Part shown: in pieces, positions 1-10,493 of the stretch | How positions within the stretch are numbered: the first letter of the stretch is position 1 | Layout: each line of letters opens with the position of its first letter | Assembly (NCBI RefSeq): GCF_036320965.1 | Contig: NC_092255.1 | Span: 11,061,703 to 11,125,702 of the forward strand | Length of the DNA: 64,000 nt | DNA from: Panulirus ornatus | Lineage: Eukaryota; Arthropoda; Malacostraca; Decapoda; Palinuridae | Reading direction: 5' to 3' | Notes under the pieces: generated by a model | Seen by the model: only the letters and a program-made list of their open reading frames with translations | The model's database searches: none | What the model was told of the DNA's origin: nothing | Program-made: the position numbers and the translations under genes

Positions 1-308
1 TTTCAACAATATTTTCACAACACTAATTTATATTTGTCATCTGAACAGATTTTTTTTTCACTTCTAAATAGTTCTTATCTAGTCATCCAAACGGATCTTT
101 TTCGTTCTTCTTAATAGATTTCTTTAATCTTCCTGGCAGGTCTTTTTTTATCTTCCAAAAAAAATATTTTTAGTCTTTCAATTCCGTGTTTATTTAGAGT
201 TCCCGAGTAGTTTTTTTTGAAGTTTTCCAAACAGCAGTTTATTCATCTTCCAAGCAATTTTCAAACAGTTCTTTTAACCAAACAAATCTGTTTTAGTTTT
301 CCAAAAAG
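1..308 (+). repeat. Monomer C, 5'-truncated by window edge
   Basis: The window opens 14 bases into a C monomer; the bases match the complete C at 2038-2345. It carries the C-specific markers CAGTATT-to-CAATATT and TCGTAAC-to-TCACAAC in the head, GAGTAG in the tail and GCAATTTTC near the end. Monomer A begins directly after it. Confidence 0.95.
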
Positions 309-537
309 CTCTTTTTAAGTATTTTCAACAGTATTTTCGTAACACTAATTTGTTTTTGTCATCTGAACAGATTTTTTTTTCACTCTTCTAAATAGTTCTT
401 ATCTAGTCTTCCAAACGGATCTTTTTCGTTCTTCTTAATAGATTTCTTCAATCTTCCTGGCTGGTGTTTTGTCTCTTCCAACACTTATTTCTTAGTCTAC
501 TAAAGAAATTGAAAAAAAAGTCGCTTATTGTAACCGA

Positions 538-555
538 CACTCTGCAAAAAGAGTG
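538..555. other. Perfect 6-bp stem-loop, kept in A and B
   Basis: CACTCT, a six-base loop GCAAAA, then AGAGTG form a perfect inverted repeat at the start of the body. The same 18 bases occur in monomer B at 1380-1397, although the flanking bases have diverged, so the hairpin predates the A/B split. Any role is unknown, and the stem is short. Confidence 0.6.
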
Positions 556-681
556 GCTTGAACGGGTCTCTCCTACGATTATTTATGCAAGCCTGCTACC
601 CAAACATCTGTCCAGAATTCCATCAACACGCAACTACCTACACTCCTAAAAGCATATACTGATCTAATGATATATGTATGG
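539..681 (+). repeat. Body segment alpha of monomer A (about 143 bp)
   Basis: Segment from ACTCTGCAAAA to ATATATGTATGG. It shares an ordered set of blocks with segment beta at 784-918: CTCTGCAAAAA, then GCAAGCCTG, TACCCA, CCAG, ACACGC, ACCTACCTACACTC, TAAA, GCA, ATAC, GATC and ATAT.TATGG. This conserved order shows an old direct duplication. The equivalent in B is 1381-1523. I do not recognise either segment as a known element. Confidence 0.82.
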
Positions 682-783
682 TAGTATGCCTGTACAAATG
701 GAAAAAAAAAATGGCGAAAAGAGAGGCTATCTACCTACCTACCTATCTACAAATGGAAAATAAATTTGCTTAATTTTACCTCA

Positions 784-918
784 ACTCTGCAAAAAAAGGA
801 CTTTTTATGCAGGCTTTTTTACGCAAGCCTGGTACCCATTCCAGAAATCCAGTAATCCAACAACACGCACCTACCTACACTCTTAAACGCACATACCGAT
901 CCATTGAGATATATATGG
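784..918 (+). repeat. Body segment beta of monomer A (about 135 bp)
   Basis: Second, diverged copy of the alpha segment, starting at ACTCTGCAAAAAAAGG and ending at ATATATATGG just before the T-rich tail. It contains a KpnI-type GGTACC (831-836) and the stem-loop at 810-831. The equivalent in B is 1683-1817, with the same start and end but with GCTCTGC and a degraded stem. Confidence 0.82.
810..831. other. Perfect 7-bp stem-loop in monomer A body
   Basis: CAGGCTT and AAGCCTG pair perfectly around the eight-base loop TTTTACGC. In monomer B the same place reads GGGCTT...AAGTGTG and no longer pairs well. In the last, diverged monomer (63,192-64,000) the loop has lost one T but the stem is intact. 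I know of no matching functional element. Confidence 0.55.
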
Positions 919-944
919 CTTGCAAACAGACTTTCTTTTAATCT

Positions 945-1366
945 TTCAAATTTTTCTTGTTTTTATTAGTTTTCTTAACAAATCTCTTTTTACTCTTCAA
1001 AAAAAAATATTTTTAGTCTTTCAATTCCGTGTTTATTTAGAGTTCCCGAATTGTTTTTTTGAAGTTTTCCAAACAGCAGTTTATTCATCTTCCAAGCAGT
1101 TTTTCAAACAGTTCTTTTAACCAAACAAATCTGTTTTAGTTTTCCAAAAAGCTCTTTTTAAGTATTTTCAACAGTATTTTCGTTACACTAATTTGTTTTT
1201 TCATCTGAAAAGATTTTTTTTTCACTCTTCTAAATAGTTCTTATCTAGTCTTCCAAACGGATCTTTTTCGTTTTTCTTAATAGATTTCTTTAATCTTCCT
1301 GGCAGGTGTTTTGTATCTTCCAACACTTATTTCTTAGTCTACTAAACAAATTGAAAAAAAAATCGC
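945..1366 (+). repeat. Degenerate 22-24-bp tandem subrepeats in the T-rich tail and head
   Basis: The T-rich part spanning the tail of A and head of B is made of diverged short repeats resembling TTCYAAAYAGATCTTTTT followed by a few bases. TTC anchors fall at 972, 996, 1020, 1043, 1067 and 1090 (steps 24, 24, 23, 24, 23). After a less regular patch, the AA positions following TTCY fall at 1208, 1232, 1255, 1278, 1300, 1322 and 1344 (steps 24, 23, 23, 22, 22, 22). The same pattern recurs in every head and tail of A, B and C. Inference: these parts grew from an ancient minisatellite. A 46-bp deletion at 54,854, exactly two such units, fits this. Confidence 0.8.
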
Positions 1367-1567
1367 TTATTGTAACATACACTCTGCAAAAAGAGTGACT
1401 TGAACGGGTCTCTCCTACGATAATTTATGCATGCGTGCTGCCCAAACATCTGTCCAGTATTCCATCAACACGCAACTACCTACACTCCTAAAAGCATATA
1501 CTGATCTAATGAGATATGTATGGTAGTATGCCTGTACAAATGGAAAAAGAAATGGGAAAAAGAGGGG

Positions 1568-1597
1568 CTACCTACATACCTACCTACCTACCTACAC
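1568..1597 (+). repeat. CCTA tetranucleotide tract in monomer B
   Basis: An imperfect (CTAC)n tract with one CATA interruption. Monomer A has a shorter version at 727-750 with a TATC interruption. The copy number of the tetranucleotide looks unchanged in every regular unit, although such tracts normally slip readily, which supports recent homogenisation. Confidence 0.8.
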
Positions 1598-1640
1598 TCT
1601 TAAAAGCACATTCTGATCAATTAAGATATGTATGATTAGG
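1588..1640 (+). repeat. Third partial body segment in monomer B only
   Basis: CTACCTACACTCTTAAAAGC followed by a GATC box and GATATGTATG repeats the second half of the alpha segment (box starts at 1476) and of the beta segment (box starts at 1770). Monomer A lacks this copy: there CTACCTATCTAC joins directly to AAATGGAAAA. Inference: B keeps the ancestral arrangement and A lost the copy between short ACCTA/TACAAATGG-type homologies. Confidence 0.78.
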
Positions 1641-2023
1641 TACATATACAAATGGAAAATAAATTTGCTTAATTTTACCTCCGCTCTGCAAAAAAAGGAC
1701 TTTTTATGCGGGCTTTTTTATGCAAGTGTGGTACCCATTCCAGAAATCCAGTAATCCAACAACACGCACCTACCTACACTTTTAAACGCACATACCGATC
1801 CATTGAGATATATATGGCTTGCAAACAGACTTTCTTTTAATCTTTCAAATTTTTCTTTTTTTTGTTAGTTTTCTTAACAAATCTCTTTTTATTCTTCTAA
1901 AAAAAATATTTTTTGTCTTTCACTTCCGTGTTTATTTAGAGTTCCCGAGTTGTTTTTTTTCATCTTCCAACCAGTATTTCAAACAATTCTTTTAACAAAA
2001 CAGATGTTTTAGTTTTCCAAAAG

Positions 2024-2345
2024 CTCTTTTTAAGTATTTTCAACAATATTTTCACAACACTAATTTATATTTGTCATCTGAACAGATTTTTTTTTCACTT
2101 CTAAATAGTTCTTATCTAGTCATCCAAACGGATCTTTTTCGTTCTTCTTAATAGATTTCTTTAATCTTCCTGGCAGGTCTTTTTTTATCTTCCAAAAAAA
2201 ATATTTTTAGTCTTTCAATTCCGTGTTTATTTAGAGTTCCCGAGTAGTTTTTTTTGAAGTTTTCCAAACAGCAGTTTATTCATCTTCCAAGCAATTTTCA
2301 AACAGTTCTTTTAACCAAACAAATCTGTTTTAGTTTTCCAAAAAG
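2024..2345 (+). repeat. Monomer C, 322 bp, body-less chimaeric monomer (type example)
   Basis: C shares the head and tail of A and B but lacks the whole central body, about 520-550 bp. The join lies after CTTCCTGGCAGGT, where the sequence passes straight into CTTTTTTTATCTTCC and then the tail. The head end (TTTAATCTTCCTGGCAGG) is B-type, whereas the tail (TTTCAATTCCGTG) is A-type. Inference: C arose when a B head recombined with a downstream A tail, dropping the bodies between. Private markers (CAATATTTTCACAAC, CTAATTTATATTTG, GTCATCC, CCCGAGTAG, GCAATTTTC) show it has since diverged on its own and been spread to every unit. Confidence 0.9.
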
Positions 2346-5300
2346 CTCTTTTTAAGTATTTTCAACAGTATTTTCGTAACACTAATTTGTTTTTGTCATC
2401 TGAACAGATTTTTTTTTCACTCTTCTAAATAGTTCTTATCTAGTCTTCCAAACGGATCTTTTTCGTTCTTCTTAATAGATTTCTTCAATCTTCCTGGCTG
2501 GTGTTTTGTCTCTTCCAACACTTATTTCTTAGTCTACTAAAGAAATTGAAAAAAAAGTCGCTTATTGTAACCGACACTCTGCAAAAAGAGTGGCTTGAAC
2601 GGGTCTCTCCTACGATTATTTATGCAAGCCTGCTACCCAAACATCTGTCCAGAATTCCATCAACACGCAACTACCTACACTCCTAAAAGCATATACTGAT
2701 CTAATGATATATGTATGGTAGTATGCCTGTACAAATGGAAAAAAAAAATGGCGAAAAGAGAGGCTATCTACCTACCTACCTATCTACAAATGGAAAATAA
2801 ATTTGCTTAATTTTACCTCAACTCTGCAAAAAAAGGACTTTTTATGCAGGCTTTTTTACGCAAGCCTGGTACCCATTCCAGAAATCCAGTAATCCAACAA
2901 CACGCACCTACCTACACTCTTAAACGCACATACCGATCCATTGAGATATATATGGCTTGCAAACAGACTTTCTTTTAATCTTTCAAATTTTTCTTGTTTT
3001 TATTAGTTTTCTTAACAAATCTCTTTTTACTCTTCAAAAAAAAATATTTTTAGTCTTTCAATTCCGTGTTTATTTAGAGTTCCCGAATTGTTTTTTTGAA
3101 GTTTTCCAAACAGCAGTTTATTCATCTTCCAAGCAGTTTTTCAAACAGTTCTTTTAACCAAACAAATCTGTTTTAGTTTTCCAAAAAGCTCTTTTTAAGT
3201 ATTTTCAACAGTATTTTCGTTACACTAATTTGTTTTTTCATCTGAAAAGATTTTTTTTTCACTCTTCTAAATAGTTCTTATCTAGTCTTCCAAACGGATC
3301 TTTTTCGTTTTTCTTAATAGATTTCTTTAATCTTCCTGGCAGGTGTTTTGTATCTTCCAACACTTATTTCTTAGTCTACTAAACAAATTGAAAAAAAAAT
3401 CGCTTATTGTAACATACACTCTGCAAAAAGAGTGACTTGAACGGGTCTCTCCTACGATAATTTATGCATGCGTGCTGCCCAAACATCTGTCCAGTATTCC
3501 ATCAACACGCAACTACCTACACTCCTAAAAGCATATACTGATCTAATGAGATATGTATGGTAGTATGCCTGTACAAATGGAAAAAGAAATGGGAAAAAGA
3601 GGGGCTACCTACATACCTACCTACCTACCTACACTCTTAAAAGCACATTCTGATCAATTAAGATATGTATGATTAGGTACATATACAAATGGAAAATAAA
3701 TTTGCTTAATTTTACCTCCGCTCTGCAAAAAAAGGACTTTTTATGCGGGCTTTTTTATGCAAGTGTGGTACCCATTCCAGAAATCCAGTAATCCAACAAC
3801 ACGCACCTACCTACACTTTTAAACGCACATACCGATCCATTGAGATATATATGGCTTGCAAACAGACTTTCTTTTAATCTTTCAAATTTTTCTTTTTTTT
3901 GTTAGTTTTCTTAACAAATCTCTTTTTATTCTTCTAAAAAAAATATTTTTTGTCTTTCACTTCCGTGTTTATTTAGAGTTCCCGAGTTGTTTTTTTTCAT
4001 CTTCCAACCAGTATTTCAAACAATTCTTTTAACAAAACAGATGTTTTAGTTTTCCAAAAGCTCTTTTTAAGTATTTTCAACAATATTTTCACAACACTAA
4101 TTTATATTTGTCATCTGAACAGATTTTTTTTTCACTTCTAAATAGTTCTTATCTAGTCATCCAAACGGATCTTTTTCGTTCTTCTTAATAGATTTCTTTA
4201 ATCTTCCTGGCAGGTCTTTTTTTATCTTCCAAAAAAAATATTTTTAGTCTTTCAATTCCGTGTTTATTTAGAGTTCCCGAGTAGTTTTTTTTGAAGTTTT
4301 CCAAACAGCAGTTTATTCATCTTCCAAGCAATTTTCAAACAGTTCTTTTAACCAAACAAATCTGTTTTAGTTTTCCAAAAAGCTCTTTTTAAGTATTTTC
4401 AACAGTATTTTCGTAACACTAATTTGTTTTTGTCATCTGAACAGATTTTTTTTTCACTCTTCTAAATAGTTCTTATCTAGTCTTCCAAACGGATCTTTTT
4501 CGTTCTTCTTAATAGATTTCTTCAATCTTCCTGGCTGGTGTTTTGTCTCTTCCAACACTTATTTCTTAGTCTACTAAAGAAATTGAAAAAAAAGTCGCTT
4601 ATTGTAACCGACACTCTGCAAAAAGAGTGGCTTGAACGGGTCTCTCCTACGATTATTTATGCAAGCCTGCTACCCAAACATCTGTCCAGAATTCCATCAA
4701 CACGCAACTACCTACACTCCTAAAAGCATATACTGATCTAATGATATATGTATGGTAGTATGCCTGTACAAATGGAAAAAAAAAATGGCGAAAAGAGAGG
4801 CTATCTACCTACCTACCTATCTACAAATGGAAAATAAATTTGCTTAATTTTACCTCAACTCTGCAAAAAAAGGACTTTTTATGCAGGCTTTTTTACGCAA
4901 GCCTGGTACCCATTCCAGAAATCCAGTAATCCAACAACACGCACCTACCTACACTCTTAAACGCACATACCGATCCATTGAGATATATATGGCTTGCAAA
5001 CAGACTTTCTTTTAATCTTTCAAATTTTTCTTGTTTTTATTAGTTTTCTTAACAAATCTCTTTTTACTCTTCAAAAAAAAATATTTTTAGTCTTTCAATT
5101 CCGTGTTTATTTAGAGTTCCCGAATTGTTTTTTTGAAGTTTTCCAAACAGCAGTTTATTCATCTTCCAAGCAGTTTTTCAAACAGTTCTTTTAACCAAAC
5201 AAATCTGTTTTAGTTTTCCAAAAAGCTCTTTTTAAGTATTTTCAACAGTATTTTCGTTACACTAATTTGTTTTTTCATCTGAAAAGATTTTTTTTTCACT

Positions 5301-8300
5301 CTTCTAAATAGTTCTTATCTAGTCTTCCAAACGGATCTTTTTCGTTTTTCTTAATAGATTTCTTTAATCTTCCTGGCAGGTGTTTTGTATCTTCCAACAC
5401 TTATTTCTTAGTCTACTAAACAAATTGAAAAAAAAATCGCTTATTGTAACATACACTCTGCAAAAAGAGTGACTTGAACGGGTCTCTCCTACGATAATTT
5501 ATGCATGCGTGCTGCCCAAACATCTGTCCAGTATTCCATCAACACGCAACTACCTACACTCCTAAAAGCATATACTGATCTAATGAGATATGTATGGTAG
5601 TATGCCTGTACAAATGGAAAAAGAAATGGGAAAAAGAGGGGCTACCTACATACCTACCTACCTACCTACACTCTTAAAAGCACATTCTGATCAATTAAGA
5701 TATGTATGATTAGGTACATATACAAATGGAAAATAAATTTGCTTAATTTTACCTCCGCTCTGCAAAAAAAGGACTTTTTATGCGGGCTTTTTTATGCAAG
5801 TGTGGTACCCATTCCAGAAATCCAGTAATCCAACAACACGCACCTACCTACACTTTTAAACGCACATACCGATCCATTGAGATATATATGGCTTGCAAAC
5901 AGACTTTCTTTTAATCTTTCAAATTTTTCTTTTTTTTGTTAGTTTTCTTAACAAATCTCTTTTTATTCTTCTAAAAAAAATATTTTTTGTCTTTCACTTC
6001 CGTGTTTATTTAGAGTTCCCGAGTTGTTTTTTTTCATCTTCCAACCAGTATTTCAAACAATTCTTTTAACAAAACAGATGTTTTAGTTTTCCAAAAGCTC
6101 TTTTTAAGTATTTTCAACAATATTTTCACAACACTAATTTATATTTGTCATCTGAACAGATTTTTTTTTCACTTCTAAATAGTTCTTATCTAGTCATCCA
6201 AACGGATCTTTTTCGTTCTTCTTAATAGATTTCTTTAATCTTCCTGGCAGGTCTTTTTTTATCTTCCAAAAAAAATATTTTTAGTCTTTCAATTCCGTGT
6301 TTATTTAGAGTTCCCGAGTAGTTTTTTTTGAAGTTTTCCAAACAGCAGTTTATTCATCTTCCAAGCAATTTTCAAACAGTTCTTTTAACCAAACAAATCT
6401 GTTTTAGTTTTCCAAAAAGCTCTTTTTAAGTATTTTCAACAGTATTTTCGTAACACTAATTTGTTTTTGTCATCTGAACAGATTTTTTTTTCACTCTTCT
6501 AAATAGTTCTTATCTAGTCTTCCAAACGGATCTTTTTCGTTCTTCTTAATAGATTTCTTCAATCTTCCTGGCTGGTGTTTTGTCTCTTCCAACACTTATT
6601 TCTTAGTCTACTAAAGAAATTGAAAAAAAAGTCGCTTATTGTAACCGACACTCTGCAAAAAGAGTGGCTTGAACGGGTCTCTCCTACGATTATTTATGCA
6701 AGCCTGCTACCCAAACATCTGTCCAGAATTCCATCAACACGCAACTACCTACACTCCTAAAAGCATATACTGATCTAATGATATATGTATGGTAGTATGC
6801 CTGTACAAATGGAAAAAAAAAATGGCGAAAAGAGAGGCTATCTACCTACCTACCTATCTACAAATGGAAAATAAATTTGCTTAATTTTACCTCAACTCTG
6901 CAAAAAAAGGACTTTTTATGCAGGCTTTTTTACGCAAGCCTGGTACCCATTCCAGAAATCCAGTAATCCAACAACACGCACCTACCTACACTCTTAAACG
7001 CACATACCGATCCATTGAGATATATATGGCTTGCAAACAGACTTTCTTTTAATCTTTCAAATTTTTCTTGTTTTTATTAGTTTTCTTAACAAATCTCTTT
7101 TTACTCTTCAAAAAAAAATATTTTTAGTCTTTCAATTCCGTGTTTATTTAGAGTTCCCGAATTGTTTTTTTGAAGTTTTCCAAACAGCAGTTTATTCATC
7201 TTCCAAGCAGTTTTTCAAACAGTTCTTTTAACCAAACAAATCTGTTTTAGTTTTCCAAAAAGCTCTTTTTAAGTATTTTCAACAGTATTTTCGTTACACT
7301 AATTTGTTTTTTCATCTGAAAAGATTTTTTTTTCACTCTTCTAAATAGTTCTTATCTAGTCTTCCAAACGGATCTTTTTCGTTTTTCTTAATAGATTTCT
7401 TTAATCTTCCTGGCAGGTGTTTTGTATCTTCCAACACTTATTTCTTAGTCTACTAAACAAATTGAAAAAAAAATCGCTTATTGTAACATACACTCTGCAA
7501 AAAGAGTGACTTGAACGGGTCTCTCCTACGATAATTTATGCATGCGTGCTGCCCAAACATCTGTCCAGTATTCCATCAACACGCAACTACCTACACTCCT
7601 AAAAGCATATACTGATCTAATGAGATATGTATGGTAGTATGCCTGTACAAATGGAAAAAGAAATGGGAAAAAGAGGGGCTACCTACATACCTACCTACCT
7701 ACCTACACTCTTAAAAGCACATTCTGATCAATTAAGATATGTATGATTAGGTACATATACAAATGGAAAATAAATTTGCTTAATTTTACCTCCGCTCTGC
7801 AAAAAAAGGACTTTTTATGCGGGCTTTTTTATGCAAGTGTGGTACCCATTCCAGAAATCCAGTAATCCAACAACACGCACCTACCTACACTTTTAAACGC
7901 ACATACCGATCCATTGAGATATATATGGCTTGCAAACAGACTTTCTTTTAATCTTTCAAATTTTTCTTTTTTTTGTTAGTTTTCTTAACAAATCTCTTTT
8001 TATTCTTCTAAAAAAAATATTTTTTGTCTTTCACTTCCGTGTTTATTTAGAGTTCCCGAGTTGTTTTTTTTCATCTTCCAACCAGTATTTCAAACAATTC
8101 TTTTAACAAAACAGATGTTTTAGTTTTCCAAAAGCTCTTTTTAAGTATTTTCAACAATATTTTCACAACACTAATTTATATTTGTCATCTGAACAGATTT
8201 TTTTTTCACTTCTAAATAGTTCTTATCTAGTCATCCAAACGGATCTTTTTCGTTCTTCTTAATAGATTTCTTTAATCTTCCTGGCAGGTCTTTTTTTATC

Positions 8301-10493
8301 TTCCAAAAAAAATATTTTTAGTCTTTCAATTCCGTGTTTATTTAGAGTTCCCGAGTAGTTTTTTTTGAAGTTTTCCAAACAGCAGTTTATTCATCTTCCA
8401 AGCAATTTTCAAACAGTTCTTTTAACCAAACAAATCTGTTTTAGTTTTCCAAAAAGCTCTTTTTAAGTATTTTCAACAGTATTTTCGTAACACTAATTTG
8501 TTTTTGTCATCTGAACAGATTTTTTTTTCACTCTTCTAAATAGTTCTTATCTAGTCTTCCAAACGGATCTTTTTCGTTCTTCTTAATAGATTTCTTCAAT
8601 CTTCCTGGCTGGTGTTTTGTCTCTTCCAACACTTATTTCTTAGTCTACTAAAGAAATTGAAAAAAAAGTCGCTTATTGTAACCGACACTCTGCAAAAAGA
8701 GTGGCTTGAACGGGTCTCTCCTACGATTATTTATGCAAGCCTGCTACCCAAACATCTGTCCAGAATTCCATCAACACGCAACTACCTACACTCCTAAAAG
8801 CATATACTGATCTAATGATATATGTATGGTAGTATGCCTGTACAAATGGAAAAAAAAAATGGCGAAAAGAGAGGCTATCTACCTACCTACCTATCTACAA
8901 ATGGAAAATAAATTTGCTTAATTTTACCTCAACTCTGCAAAAAAAGGACTTTTTATGCAGGCTTTTTTACGCAAGCCTGGTACCCATTCCAGAAATCCAG
9001 TAATCCAACAACACGCACCTACCTACACTCTTAAACGCACATACCGATCCATTGAGATATATATGGCTTGCAAACAGACTTTCTTTTAATCTTTCAAATT
9101 TTTCTTGTTTTTATTAGTTTTCTTAACAAATCTCTTTTTACTCTTCAAAAAAAAATATTTTTAGTCTTTCAATTCCGTGTTTATTTAGAGTTCCCGAATT
9201 GTTTTTTTGAAGTTTTCCAAACAGCAGTTTATTCATCTTCCAAGCAGTTTTTCAAACAGTTCTTTTAACCAAACAAATCTGTTTTAGTTTTCCAAAAAGC
9301 TCTTTTTAAGTATTTTCAACAGTATTTTCGTTACACTAATTTGTTTTTTCATCTGAAAAGATTTTTTTTTCACTCTTCTAAATAGTTCTTATCTAGTCTT
9401 CCAAACGGATCTTTTTCGTTTTTCTTAATAGATTTCTTTAATCTTCCTGGCAGGTGTTTTGTATCTTCCAACACTTATTTCTTAGTCTACTAAACAAATT
9501 GAAAAAAAAATCGCTTATTGTAACATACACTCTGCAAAAAGAGTGACTTGAACGGGTCTCTCCTACGATAATTTATGCATGCGTGCTGCCCAAACATCTG
9601 TCCAGTATTCCATCAACACGCAACTACCTACACTCCTAAAAGCATATACTGATCTAATGAGATATGTATGGTAGTATGCCTGTACAAATGGAAAAAGAAA
9701 TGGGAAAAAGAGGGGCTACCTACATACCTACCTACCTACCTACACTCTTAAAAGCACATTCTGATCAATTAAGATATGTATGATTAGGTACATATACAAA
9801 TGGAAAATAAATTTGCTTAATTTTACCTCCGCTCTGCAAAAAAAGGACTTTTTATGCGGGCTTTTTTATGCAAGTGTGGTACCCATTCCAGAAATCCAGT
9901 AATCCAACAACACGCACCTACCTACACTTTTAAACGCACATACCGATCCATTGAGATATATATGGCTTGCAAACAGACTTTCTTTTAATCTTTCAAATTT
10001 TTCTTTTTTTTGTTAGTTTTCTTAACAAATCTCTTTTTATTCTTCTAAAAAAAATATTTTTTGTCTTTCACTTCCGTGTTTATTTAGAGTTCCCGAGTTG
10101 TTTTTTTTCATCTTCCAACCAGTATTTCAAACAATTCTTTTAACAAAACAGATGTTTTAGTTTTCCAAAAGCTCTTTTTAAGTATTTTCAACAATATTTT
10201 CACAACACTAATTTATATTTGTCATCTGAACAGATTTTTTTTTCACTTCTAAATAGTTCTTATCTAGTCATCCAAACGGATCTTTTTCGTTCTTCTTAAT
10301 AGATTTCTTTAATCTTCCTGGCAGGTCTTTTTTTATCTTCCAAAAAAAATATTTTTAGTCTTTCAATTCCGTGTTTATTTAGAGTTCCCGAGTAGTTTTT
10401 TTTGAAGTTTTCCAAACAGCAGTTTATTCATCTTCCAAGCAATTTTCAAACAGTTCTTTTAACCAAACAAATCTGTTTTAGTTTTCCAAAAAG

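Larger units (their letters stand above)
309..1151 (+). repeat. Monomer A, 843 bp (type example)
   Basis: First of three monomers in the unit, bounded here by the shared start CTCTTTTTAAGTATTTTCAA. The T-rich head runs to about 537, the mixed-composition body from 538 to about 919, and the T-rich tail from about 920 to 1151. Diagnostic features against B are TCGTAACACTAATTTG in the head, TTCAATCTTCCTGGCTGG at the head end, CCTCAACTCTGC in the body, ACTCTTCAAAAAAAAATA in the tail and CCCGAATTG near the end. Compared with B it lacks about 57 bp in the middle of the body, so the two CTCTGC landmarks are 245 bp apart rather than 302. It carries the only EcoRI site of the unit (615-620) and a perfect 7-bp stem-loop at 810-831. 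Confidence 0.93.
1152..2023 (+). repeat. Monomer B, 872 bp (type example)
   Basis: Paralogue of monomer A along its entire length, with scattered substitutions and indels. Head 1152 to about 1379, body 1380 to about 1818, tail about 1819 to 2023. Diagnostic features are TCGTTACACTAATTTG and CTGAAAAG in the head, CTTTAATCTTCCTGGCAGG at the head end, ATGCATGCGTGC in the body, CCTCCGCTCTGC before the second body segment, TTTCACTTCCGTG in the tail and CAAAACAGATG at the end. The body keeps a third partial segment (about 1588-1640) that A lacks. The frame that stays open for 61 codons in A meets TGA at 1396-1398 here, which argues against coding. Confidence 0.93.
309..10493 (+). repeat. Five consecutive regular HORs (A-B-C), exact 2,037-bp period
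   Basis: Units start at 309, 2346, 4383, 6420 and 8457. Spacing is exact, and the stretches I compared line by line were identical, including homopolymers and the CCTA tetranucleotide tracts. This is the cleanest run in the window. It means either very recent amplification or homogenisation, or copying of one consensus by the assembler; sequence alone does not decide between them. Confidence 0.95.

Noticed and set aside
538..600. tRNA gene on the minus strand
   Set aside because: Only a box-B-like 9-mer is present; the flanking bases do not form a T-stem and no D or anticodon arm can be drawn.
464..649. Recurrent 61-codon open frame, once in most A monomers
   Set aside because: It starts at GTG, not ATG, has no plausible signals, and the same frame in paralogue B stops at TGA after about 30 codons. 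Identical copies reflect identical DNA, not selection on protein.
1043..1067. Possible CENP-B box around TTCCCGA
   Set aside because: The essential pattern TTCG....A..CGGG is not met on either strand; only the CCCG part resembles it.
920..1120. Recurrent 66-codon hydrophobic, Phe/Leu-rich open frame
   Set aside because: It starts at TTG and lies in T-rich repeat DNA, where stop codons are rare and TTT/CTT codons dominate. The 23-bp subrepeats are not a multiple of three, so no repeated protein unit exists. It stays open for about 58 codons in B, but one-base indels freely alter its end (21.5, 54.6 and 58.6 kb).
1568..1597. Telomeric repeat (CCTA tract)
   Set aside because: The unit is four bases and imperfect, with only a few copies embedded in each monomer; it is a microsatellite and not a telomere.
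2050..2075. Yeast-type replication origin core (ATTTATATTTG) in monomer C
   Set aside because: It misses the 11-base consensus by one position, such matches are expected by chance in AT-rich DNA, and the host is unlikely to be a budding yeast.
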